DNA from: Paragonimus westermani
Lineage: Eukaryota > Platyhelminthes > Trematoda > Plagiorchiida > Troglotrematidae
NCBI GenBank assembly: GCA_008508345.1
Contig: QNGE01000109.1
Location: 314,859 to 378,858, forward strand
Reading direction: 5' to 3'
Length of the DNA stretch: 64,000 nt
Positions 11,982 through 21,232 of the stretch are shown in pieces. The position numbers and the translations under genes were made by a program. Under the pieces are notes generated by a model that had not been told where the DNA came from, made no database searches, and saw only the letters and a list, made by a program, of their open reading frames with translations. Position 1 is the stretch's first letter, and every line of letters begins with the position of its first letter.

Positions 11982-13520
11982 TTGCTAGACACTGGAACGA
12001 CATGGGTTCAGGCGGAATTTATCACCTACATTTCGGACCCTGTTACTGACAACAAGCGTAGCACAGCTGAAGCATTATCTGTTGTCATCATGAAAAGTTG
12101 CATCACCGAATTAGTAGAACCGATCATATTATTTTCTACTCGCTCTTTGTCAACTGGTCGACTACCGAAAGCCTGAAAACAGTTTGCAATCACACTTATT
12201 TTCAACGGTGGATGAAGAGGTGACCCAGTAAGCTATCAGCCAATGAGGTTTCTTTTAGCGGTCTCACAAGTAATAGTGAGCTTACTAGCTGACTCTCTCC
12301 GGGATAAGGTTGAAGACCTCCAAATCAACACCGAGGAACAACATGGCTTTCGTCGGTGATACTCATGCATCACGAATCTACCGGTTCCACATGACGTCTG
12401 AACGAAGGCTGTCGACACAGAACCGATCATAGAGGTGGTTCACCTTAACCTTTCCAAAGCATTTAACATGGCTGAACAGTCCACCTTACAGCAGAATTTT
12501 GATAGTCATTGCCTTGATCAACGCTTACTCATATGGCTAGGGGAGTATGTGACTGAATGTAGGTTCGAAGTCAGGGTGAGTGGACAGTTATCAGAGTGGT
12601 TCCCTGCCGACAGCGGTGTTTCACAGAAATCCATCGTAGGACCACTGTTACTCATACTTTTCGTTTTTGAACAACCCAATAAGGTCAAATCATCGATGCT
12701 GTTCTACGCCAAAGACAATTCTCTGGCGGGTTCTAGAATGCCCGGAAAATTTGCTAACCCTACAGAATGATTTAGACTGTTTAACCTGGTAGTCCACTGA
12801 AAATAACGTACCGTTCAATGTTAACGAATATAACGTTACGCACATTCGCCAGTAAAATTGTACTCATTACTACTATGGTGACACAGAGCTACTGATGTCA
12901 GTATGTGAACAAAATCCAGGGACCGTAGTGGCAGATAGCTTAAGTCTGTCGATATATTGTGTTGTTGTGGCTAGGAAAGGAAAAAATAAACATGAACCTC
13001 TTGAGAAGAATTTGTGGAACATTCCACCCTGAAATATTTCAAACTATGTTCGTGTCCATAATCTGTTCGCACCTGGAAGCGAACTTACAGGCCTGTCCGA
13101 TGTTACCTTAAAAAAAAATTGGCACCTATCGAAAATGGTCAGAGACGGGCCACTGGAGAAATTATGAGACTCGTGAAAATCCCTACCGAGAAAGACTGAC
13201 AGAAGTAGGTCAGTTCTCAGTGAATTACAAGCATCACATGGGAGACCGTTGGTATATCTTTTCCCGTCATAGAAGGATGAACATTTAAGGAGTCACTCGC
13301 TGTAGTTGAGTAATAGAACAGAAAGGTTACCTCGCAGGCGGAGCTGCTTTACACTTAAAATCTGTTCATGCTGAAAAGTAATATCTATCTGTGGTCACGA
13401 CTGAACCGGTGGAGAGTTTTACAACATTACTAGAACGGCACAGAATACGTGCGCTACAAGTTTTTCAGCCGTCATCTGCCTCAGCTCCACAGTTCATACA
13501 GTGGGCATATCTAACAGAAG
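11982..13520 (+). pseudogene. Degenerate CR1/Jockey-type LINE, reverse transcriptase region to near the 3' end
   Basis: Conceptual translation across several frames shows the expected order of a CR1-like reverse transcriptase. First comes ITELVEPIILFSTRSLSTG followed by RLPKA (11982-12176), then a block with IFNGG, DPVSYQPM and EEQHGFRR (about 12177-12360). Next is HLNLSKAFN, where a palm motif with KAFD is normal, then QLSEWFPADSGVSQKS and YAKD at 12705-12716 in place of the catalytic YADD. Downstream come remnants of the thumb/connection region (13130-13300), and VVTTEPVESFTTLLERH at about 13391-13440 matches the usual C-terminal end. Frameshifts and stops break it repeatedly, and one catalytic aspartate is replaced by lysine, so it cannot be functional. 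The 5' limit is uncertain: 11700-11981 may hold an unrecognisable endonuclease part. Confidence 0.85.
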
Positions 13521-13719
13521 GTTGTTTCAGTTTCTTTGCTGATATGATTACAGCCAGCAGCTTCAATGAATCTTCCTTTTATTTACTTCCATTCACCTTT
13601 CCCTCATATCTATAAACTGTCAATACACTTTCTCACTGACTAACAATGCCTCCGGTGGCAACCTACGAACCTACGAACTTATCAACAGTCACTGCATTAT
13701 GGGCGGCAATTAGAGAGGA

Positions 13720-14172
13720 ATGCTCATGGAAGAATATACTTTGAACGACCCAACTAAACCAACAAAATGGACAGTTCAACTTGTTTTCTCTTTTCAACTC
13801 TCACCATTTCGAGTCGAATCTTTTTCGTTAGCAACTGGTCAAATCATCGTTTTGACAATGACATTATCGATACAAGTTCCAACTTGTAGAAGCTATGTTT
13901 ATTCCACAAGCAATTATTCATATAACAAAGGCAGACAATGTATTTCAGAGCAAGATACAGATTGGTCAAATGGAATATCATCGTATTCTGGTAACACGTT
14001 CATTGGACAAGTGTTTGCCGTTTACAGAATCACATTATGCTGTCGAGCAATTTGCGCATTTGGGGGTAGCCAAACAAGTTTGCTTTCATGCTGGTTCATA
14101 GCCGTGTTTTGCACAATCACCACAGTTGGTGACTCACCAGGAAATCCAGAAAAAGCCAACAATAAAATGTAA
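13720..14172 (+). CDS. Region with two overlapping exon-like frames, unknown gene
   Basis: Two frames compete. One starts with ATG at 13720 and is 150 codons long, but it is rich in Ser, Thr and Cys and resembles no family. The other is open without ATG from 13862 to a TAG at 14099-14101 (79 codons) and reads FQLVEAMFIPQAIIHITKAD, then QIGQMEYHRILVTRS and LPFTESHYAVEQFAHLGVAK. This second frame has the amino-acid balance of a conserved soluble protein and is the better exon candidate. I cannot name it. A possible acceptor is ATACAAG at about 13876, with a weak pyrimidine tract. It directly follows the LINE relic, so it might be unrelated host sequence or the edge of another element. Confidence 0.3.
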   Translation: MLMEEYTLNDPTKPTKWTVQLVFSFQLSPFRVESFSLATGQIIVLTMTLSIQVPTCRSYVYSTSNYSYNKGRQCISEQDTDWSNGISSYSGNTFIGQVFAVYRITLCCRAICAFGGSQTSLLSCWFIAVFCTITTVGDSPGNPEKANNKM

Positions 14173-14560
14173 CCCTAACTGGAAGAAATTGCAGGATTTT
14201 ATCGGAACTAACTAACCGTTTCGGCAATGGCCCATACTCGGTGATAATCCTAAACAGGAAATTAAACAATTACAAAATCCCGTTGATGAAAAAACTCGCT
14301 ACAAAGTTTTTCCAAACCACGAAACCCGGTCTAGAAAAGGCGAAAAGTTGCTCTGTCTGTTATATGACAAAGAGTAGGAACCGTTCCTTTTTCGTAAATA
14401 CTGAATCGGAGCGGTCAGAACAGCGTCCAACACAAAATCACAGGAATTAACGCACATGCATTATACCTAATGTGAAACCAAAGGAATAGGACCACGAGGT
14501 GTATGAGTGGAAGCATGTATTTTCCAGTCGGCTAATACTAACTAGCCACTAACAACGATA
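14173..14560. other. Anonymous sequence
   Basis: No motif or repeat recognised. One 69-codon basic frame (14241-14450, plus) is not distinguishable from chance. Confidence 0.4.
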
Positions 14561-14640
14561 GAAGACATGCATCGCGAGATGTTAACATTTCGTTTACTCT
14601 CTTCAGTCACGACCGTAAAACATTAGAATATATAGGACAT
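14561..14640 (-). repeat. 3' tail of the Penelope-like family, copy 3 (reverse strand)
   Basis: The reverse complement aligns with 343-436 and 9551-9650: it has TGTTTTACGGTCGTGACTGA, then GAGAGTAAACGAAATGTTAACAT in pieces, then ATGTCTTC. Similarity may extend to about 14690. Here the coding sequence upstream of it on the same strand is a LINE-type reverse transcriptase rather than a Penelope domain, so the two may be independent insertions lying side by side. Confidence 0.55.
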
Positions 14641-14754
14641 GCGGATAGCAACACAATAGAAACATTCAACGATTGGGTCTACATGAAACAAAGACTGTCG
14701 TCAGTTCCAGGGCAGACAAACTGCGTGAGTCAGCAGCTTGTCTACCCCGGGACT

Positions 14755-15218
14755 TGTTCCTTACGGTAAGCGCTTAGTCGAATTACCCGCAGAATTAGAG
14801 CACCGAAACGCCTCATATTCAGTAGTCCATTCGTGCGTTATTCGGTCTCATCATCGTCCTCCTAATTCTGAAGAGCAGCTGTTAGCACTGTGGTCATGTA
14901 TAAGCTACATAGGGTTGGAGCTAGAACACAACCCTGTCCTACACGTGTGACAACGTCATGATCATCAGAGATCGATCCATTCGATTGTATCACCGCCTTC
15001 ATATCCACAAGCAGCATTTTTATTAACTTGACAAACTTACATGGACATCCAAACTTACCCAGCATTGTCCACACTTCCTCGTAGTTCACAGAACCTAAGG
15101 CATTGGTGAAATCCACAATGGAAGTCAAACCGCAGCAAGCTGCGTTCACAGCAATTTTCCTCGATCTATTGATCGGCGAACGCCATGTCGACCATAAAGT
15201 AATCCGACTGGAATTCAC
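14755..15218 (-). pseudogene. RTE-like LINE reverse transcriptase relic
   Basis: The minus-strand frame 14862-15218 (118 codons) contains TSIVDFTNALGSVNYEEVW at residues 32-50, where DF.KAFDSV is typical. FGCPCKFVKLIKMLLVDMKA follows, then GQGCVLAPTLCSLYM at residues 94-108. This matches palm motifs of RTE-like LINE reverse transcriptases. Past the stop, translation continues with EDDDETE, a stop, and LLNMRRFGA, corresponding to the segment that follows in intact relatives. The palm aspartate block reads NALGSVN instead of KAFDSVN. It is a broken fragment; the YADD-bearing part and the N-terminus are not visible. The first Met is arbitrary. Confidence 0.78.
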
Positions 15219-15444
15219 AATTTATGGTGGATTGTCAGGTCGGAGGTGCGAGTTTTCGAACGCTCGGCCGAATACCTCAACGCGGGGGATGGGGCTACGT
15301 ACAAAAGCTTGCTGCGGTCGGATCAAGAACAACGTGCGCGACCGGATGAGTCATCGCTCGACTGGATCGGACCAACGGGTGAGGCAGGGCAGGCGAAATA
15401 CGACAGACGGCCAGATCGGAGTCGTGGTTTTTCCAACATTTAGA

Positions 15445-15541
15445 GAAACATCTCGACACGATGTTGGAGTACGGTCAAAGCCAACATTGGGTGGATGGCG
15501 GACAGCACGAGAAGCCGGACGAGCCATCGCGCAACGAAATC
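15445..15541 (-). repeat. SINE-like GC-rich repeat, copy 2
   Basis: On the minus strand it reads GTTGCGCGATGGCTCGTCCG and aligns with the block at 4315-4405. The surrounding 15220-15645 is clearly richer in G+C than its neighbours and separates the RTE-like relic from the minus-strand frame at 15756-16139. It may therefore be an insertion. Frames within it (for example 15246-15443, plus) are charged, low-complexity translations and are not believed to be genes. Confidence 0.42.
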
Positions 15542-15755
15542 GGACAAACAGACGAGGAATGGCAAGCGGAAAACCCCCCGATAGAAGGCGCCGATCACAC
15601 ACGTAAAGCGGTCAGAAGTGCACACGACGTGTGAACGGAAACCGGGGTTGTTGTGGGTTGGAATTATGACTCATAAACGAGAGGGCGCGCGTTGCATGTT
15701 ACTGGTGATTTGGACAATAAAGATTGTGCTTTATTGGACGCATTCTCGCTACAAA

Positions 15756-16139
15756 TTATCCGCAGGAACTTTGGTTTTCAAACCTTTTACGACAATTCGG
15801 CTGATTAGAATTTATTGCAGTCATTTTTCTAACGTACTTCAGCGAACTGATGTCCCGATAAGTGTCAGCACTCTGTTCCCCCGCCTTGCTGTAAACCAAA
15901 GTGCGGTTGGGACGTCCTCTAAATCTTGAGGTACTAATTTCTTCTCTCAGATGAACTGAACCAACTGGAACACAACACCCTCCCAAAGTGAGCCATTGGG
16001 TTTGAAAAGTCTCTAGTCGACCTTTACCCGGGAGGAGAGCAGAAAAAATCTGATGGTTTGTCATGACAGTTATGGTTACACAAGCATTGGTAGTTGGCCC
16101 ATCTAATAGGCTATCAAAGTACTTACGCCAAAATTTCAT
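15756..16139 (-). pseudogene. Possible upstream part of the same minus-strand LINE (uncertain)
   Basis: This 127-codon frame lies directly upstream, on the same strand, of the RTE-like reverse transcriptase relic. It includes LGGCCVPVGSVHLREEISTS, then RTLVYSKAGEQSADTY. No named motif is certain. The location suggests the N-terminal or endonuclease part of the same element, split by the GC-rich block, but it could equally be unrelated. Confidence 0.2.
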
Positions 16140-16818
16140 GAAGTCCTACAGTTGTATGCTCGTAAAGCCGGACTTCACATAAATCAACGCTTTGTCAGAC
16201 TAGACATATGGGCCAAAAATTGCTTTAAGTGACTCTTAAAACTCCGTACGTTTTCGGTGGTCAGGGCAGCCCTCTGTCAATCAACCTCGCTTTTTCTGTC
16301 AATCTTCTATGATCCCGCAAGGCCGTTCGACGAGCTGACAGAAAACATCATGGAATGTGGTTTCCCCATTTCCGCTGTTTGGCTCCGTTGCGGAAACAGC
16401 ATGAGATAACTACATTATTTCAGTCAAAAATTTCGGGCGCTTCCGATACTAGATGGTAACTGTCTCAACGGTTCCTGCCGTAATCTATTCCATGAGATGA
16501 TGTCACATACTGTAAGAGATAACGAATGAAAAAACGTCTTTCGGACGAACAGAAATAGCATGCTGAAACACCGTTTTTTAGTTCTCTATCCTTTTAGCAC
16601 CCAACTTTCTCAACTTCCCGACTAATTCAGGATAAAACTGTTTACAAGCGTGAATAAATAATTTGATCAAAACCAGCCTATAGTCCGTGATACGATCAAC
16701 CCGCCCATCACCTACGTGATACAAGCAACGCTAATATCGCGCTGTCGCAGAGTCATGTATTCAAGCAAATGGTGCTGACTACCTCGCTGATGAGTCCAGA
16801 TAATGATATCAATTGTAT
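16140..16818. other. Anonymous sequence
   Basis: I see no gene or repeat here. Confidence 0.4.
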
Positions 16819-17171
16819 TCAGCTGAGATCCGGTGTTTGAGATAGCCTACTGGTGATTGACCCACAAGTGGGGCAAGCGAATACCGCTTTCACGGACTGC
16901 ACCAACGCCATGGGCTCCAAAAACACGTGGACAGGCTGCTTATTTACGCCCAGTAGAAGTAGTGAGTCACTCACCGGTGTCAGGTGGGTTGTGACGGACG
17001 TGTGGTCATGGAGCAAGTCCTTTGTGTCATCGGTGTAACACGTAGTTGAGCCATAAACATTAGGAAATGTAGCAGGCATACTCCGATCGAGTGACAGACT
17101 CGTGGATATGGTTCGGGGTTGATGCCGTGCGATCTGCCTATCATCAGAGAAGTGATATAGTCAGTTACTAT
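16819..17171 (-). CDS. Long open minus-strand frame, possible exon, unknown
   Basis: The frame is open for about 117 codons from a TGA near 17171 to the stop at 16819. It includes TISTSLSLDRSMPATFPNVY, then CYTDDTKDLLHDHTSVTTHL, then NKQPVHVFLEPMALVQSVKA and FACPTCGSI. An acceptor-like CTTCTCTGATGATAG precedes it, and a strong donor, ACACCG|GTGAGT, falls inside at about 16980. The exon could therefore end there, with the downstream CPTCGS part being chance. A second minus frame (16980-17477, 165 codons) overlaps it and looks less protein-like. No family was recognised for either. Confidence 0.22.
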
Positions 17172-17479
17172 GGAACACACGCTGTGCTCCTGAATGCCTG
17201 CTACCTGGTAACTGATCAAGTAGTGGGTGCAACCAATGCCTCCTACCTGGAGCTTGTCTTCATCCGAAATCCTTGTCACACTCTGAGTTACGAAACCAAC
17301 GACGCAAACGTCTAGTTCCATCGCAATTAGTGCGATACAGGATTCTGGCATACAAGTGCTACATCGATCCAGCAAGGCGCGTACAACGTACTTCCTGACA
17401 GACAGCGGTGTGTCCGCGGACGTGTTTCTGATCAGTTTGTGAACCTCCCACTCGAAACTTGAGCTGTGAGGTTGCATGA

Positions 17480-19912
17480 TTTGGAGTTTTCTTAGAACCT
17501 CTGTCTGTCGCGTACTGGGCTACCAAATCGAGAAAGTTAGAACAGAGTTCTGAGCGGCACTGAACAATCCCCATTTATTAGAAAAGAAACACCAATTTCA
17601 TAGAGGAACAGTAGTTTTTTCGATTGTTATCGGGCCAGAACCGTTTTGCTCTACGGCCGGCCCGTTCGTTGCCACTTTCCAGGACCTTGTCTCAAGAAAC
17701 TCGGTTGTTTAAGTCCCACGTGTTCAAACTTGTTCTGATAACTACCTCTTACTGATAAATTCGATGTATTAGCTGACCTTCGTTTTCAGCTGACTGGCGC
17801 CGATCGACCACAATTCTGCTTGCAACACCTTATGAGTGGGTTCTGATTACTTAAAATTTCTCCTGTAATGAAATCGCTCCATTGCGTCATCTGTATACAA
17901 TGAATCAAACGGCCAAGTCGCTTGATAGTGAGAGCAAACCTAGTCAAGGACGCGATGAATAAAACAATGTTAAATCGTTTGAATCACTGCTTTGGATAGT
18001 GGATATGTAAAAGGTTACATCAGGGTTGCAGGCCTTCTAACCTTATTAAATAATGTCTGCGGTTTCCTCCAATCCTTGAGCAATCGACGTGCACCATGAC
18101 CATAATTTATCCAATTCCCACTCTATCTTATGAAAGACAACAGCTTTGCAACTATAGGAATAGTTTCGCTGTATACTCATCAGAATATGCCTCACAACTG
18201 AAATCCCTTCTCATCCGGATGCTCCCTTTTGGAATTACTGGAATGGTTACACCTGAAAGGATAAAATTCCTGATCAGCATAATCTTCTGGGTCTGCTCAA
18301 CGCGTAAACCTAACCATCATGCCAATATAGTTAGGTCGATCAGACAAACTGACAAGCTTATACAAACATACATATACACACATCCGATAACCTACAAGAA
18401 AGGACAACAGGATATCAAAAAAGAATCCAAAGCCGACTGAAATCCGGATTAAAAGGTCTAGTTCACTGAACATTTTGCCTAAAAGTGATATTTTGCCTAA
18501 AGGTGAGTGATCAGGAATTCAGACCTCAACATCACGAATAAGTCGCCTGTTTTTCAAGCGTACAGCTTAACTATGAAAATGGCATTATAAGGAGGGGCAT
18601 CCACCTATCCATTCGGAAAATTTTGTTTCAGTCACAGTTCGTTCACGAAGCTGCTGCCTTTTTGTAACTGTTTCAAGAACACAAAGGCTGTGAGAACTAA
18701 CACATTCGCGCAAGTGATATTCACAAAGTGTTTGTTTTTGACCGTCGCTGTTGCTAAAACACTCAGGACAATTGATAGGGACACCGTGTCAATAGTAACG
18801 AATTTCGCCGACGCGTCTTCGGAATGGACAGACATTGTCGACGTCTGAGCATAACGGAATCTTCTTACAGGCTTTGTTGACTTAACCATACGAATACCAA
18901 TTCACCGTCTGCCACATCGCGCCTTGTTTTCTAGTACTGGTTAGACTGGAAACTGCAGTCTGGTGACCAGCGTATGGGTTGGGTTCGCTGTATGAAGACA
19001 CTCACACTGAAGCCTGCCTGAGTAGGACATTCCTGGCTTACTTACCAGAGTCCAAAGGACAACCAACAACTCCGATTCAGGATGCCGTTTGGTAAGATAA
19101 GGGATAGACTTCGATGGCGTCAGTGTTGCGAATAACTGTTTGCACCGGAGCAATTTCCTTTTTCATCATCTTTATCTTTTTCCTGCTACAAATTACTGAA
19201 TCTCAAGTTGTTCTTCTCATATACTGCTGCACCTTCGTCACGTAATGTAGTCTGTGTCGTGATAGCAAATTCCCAGGTAATCCCGGTGGACCACGAATTT
19301 GCCTGTTTTCATTACCCCTGTTGACACATGCCTCTCCAACTAAACAGTATTGTCACCCATTACTGCCAATGGTTACTTCGGAGGGCCACCGTCCTGGTCA
19401 AAATGTTCTCTCACAAACGTATGCTCTCAGCATACGTAGTACACCGTTGAACAAACACTCTCTGGGCTTCAACGGAACAGTTCGGTAGGTAGTGGAATAA
19501 CAACCCATCATGTAAAATCTTCATGATAGATTCGTGTACTAGCCTGTTATAATGTCTCTGGTAAGTCGAGGAAATAATCTCTTCCACGATCAGCCATCAG
19601 CATAATTGCCAGTGTTGTTTCAATCGTGTTATGAACAGCAGCTGAATGCTTACTAATGAGCATATATCGTACAGTCGATCTCACCATGGATAGAACTCTA
19701 TTTTCTTGAAACCACAACTTATGTGTACAAACCTTAGGTCACATAGAGACGGCTGTCAGGATTATGCGCATCGCTTGAAGTTGACCACCGTAGATTAAAC
19801 ATAATTGCATGTAAGATGTCTTGCGCAATGACATTTCGTTCACATCTCATCGGTTACTTGTGAGAAATTAGCATGCACTTTATATAGTTGGGGGCAACCA
19901 GCTAGGCGAAAT
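17480..19912. other. Anonymous sequence
   Basis: No supported gene. At about 18474-18507 a 17-base unit (ATTTTGCCTAAAAGTGA / ATTTTGCCTAAAGGTGA) is tandemly duplicated. Frames at 18096-18440 (plus, 114 codons) and 18632-18889 (minus, two hydrophobic stretches) carry no recognisable motif. Confidence 0.4.
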
Positions 19913-20476
19913 CAATCTAGAAATTACTGATAAGTAGTCGGGGATTTGGTTTATTTTCTAGTTGGCCATCACTCACATTTGATCGCAGCGTTCGCATTCA
20001 GATAGACTTTCCAGCCAGCCTCTTTCGAAAAGAAGCACTAGACTCGAGTTTCGCTCTCATTAGAGCNNNNNNNNNNNNNNNNNNNNNNNNNNNNNNNNNN
20101 NNNNNNNNNNNNNNNNNNNNNNNNNNNNNNNNNNNNNNNNNNNNNNNNNNNNNNNNNNNNNNNNNNNNNNNNNNNNNNNNNNNNNNNNNNNNNNNNNNNN
20201 NNNNNNNNNNNNNNNNNNNNNNNNNNNNNNNNNNNNNNNNNNNNNNNNNNNNNNNNNNNNNNNNNNNNNNNNNNNNNNNNNNNNNNNNNNNNNNNNNNNN
20301 NNNNNNNNNNNNNNNNNNNNNNNNNNNNNNNNNNNNNNNNNNNNNNNNNNNNNNNNNNNNNNNNNNNNNNNNNNNNNNNNNNNNNNNNNNNNNNNNNNNN
20401 NNNNNNNNNNNNNNNNNNNNNNNNNNNNNNNNNNNNNNNNNNNNNNNNNNNNNNNNNNNNNNNNCAATCTAGAAAT
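19913..20476. repeat. 12-bp direct repeats flanking a segment that includes the assembly gap
   Basis: CAATCTAGAAAT occurs at 19913-19924 and again at 20465-20476, immediately right of the gap. If this is a target-site duplication, the sequence between (19925-20464) is one inserted element whose interior is unsequenced. The visible left part (20010-20066) closely matches 31470-31525: both contain AGCCTCTTTCGAAA(A/G)(G/A)A, followed by a related 30-base stretch. Confidence 0.4.
20067..20464. other. Assembly gap (398 N)
   Basis: All 398 bases are N. The open frame that spans it is meaningless. Confidence 0.99.
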
Positions 20477-20662
20477 ATTTGAAACAGTCAGTCAGGTGAC
20501 CAAAGCGGAAGCAGCAAAATGCAACTGATTGATAATTTTGATGCAATTAAGGGGTGGTTAAAGATACATACACAGTGAGTGGGAAAGGGTAGATATGGTT
20601 AGAAAAATCTACAGAAAACATACAAGAGCCGAAACACTGTACAAAAAGTACCAGTTGCATTC

Positions 20663-21232
20663 TTACCAACAAAGTGAAAGGTTAGTCACCAACTGTTTCT
20701 GAGCGCGTAAAGAGGGATTCAGTCGATGTATTGCGACGGCTTCCGCAATAGTGAGAGCCTGCTTTAGCTTGGGTTTAAAGAACACTCTGAAAGCCGTTCT
20801 AGGGTCCACTGAGTGGCCGGTCTGTAGAAGGTGTTTTGTAATGGCACTGACGGCACAGCCGACCCCCGTATTCAAAAGCCATTCTGGTATGTGTTCGTTG
20901 ATACATGTGCCAAGGTGCCTCCTGGTTCTGCCGACGTATCTGCTTCCACAGACACAATCAAACGTGTATACAATATTGGATTTGGCGAAAAGGAGCACCA
21001 CGTTCTTTCTAGGTGTAGTTGGAACACGGGTGGTTTCATCCACGTAGACCAGTCGGACGGCGTTGTATGTGCGCTTAAGTGCTGCATCTAAACGGTGTTT
21101 GATCAGGGCTGAAACGTTATCACCTTTAAAAGGAAGAGTTAGATAGACAGGCTTGCAAGGAACAGTAATGAGTGTAACCCGCGTTGTTTGTGGAGTGGAG
21201 TACTTCTCAATTAAACCTTTTGGGATAACCAT
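20663..21232 (-). pseudogene. Penelope-like element, GIY-YIG endonuclease domain (N-terminally truncated element)
   Basis: This 189-codon uninterrupted frame is the best preserved element protein in the window. Residues 26-75 are a linker (VYLTLPFKGDNVSALIKHRL...). Then come VYTF at 88-91, the paired-cysteine motif CVCG at 93-96, YVGRT at 99-103, EHIPEWL at 113-119, ITKHLLQTGH at 131-140 and EAVAIHRLNPSL at 164-175. The spacing of VYTF, YVG, Arg and the Glu of the last block fits the GIY-YIG nuclease that Penelope-like elements carry at their C-terminus. CVCG would contribute to the zinc-binding linker of that family. The reverse transcriptase expected upstream (right of 21232) is not recognisable, so the element is 5'-truncated or rearranged. 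The lack of stops suggests a younger insertion than the copies at 3-245 and 9395-9650. The stop is at 20663-20665 and the 3' untranslated part probably runs to about 20477. Confidence 0.88.

Noticed and set aside
15103..15606. 167-codon plus-strand frame, among the longest in the window
   Set aside because: It is antisense to the reverse transcriptase relic and runs on through the GC-rich repeat; the Arg/Gly/Thr-rich translation reflects base composition.
16980..17477. 165-codon minus-strand frame
   Set aside because: Its composition (many Cys, Met, His and Ser) and lack of any motif favour chance; an overlapping frame looks more protein-like.
20067..20464. Open reading frame of 135 unknown residues
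   Set aside because: It is made entirely of N; it is an assembly gap.
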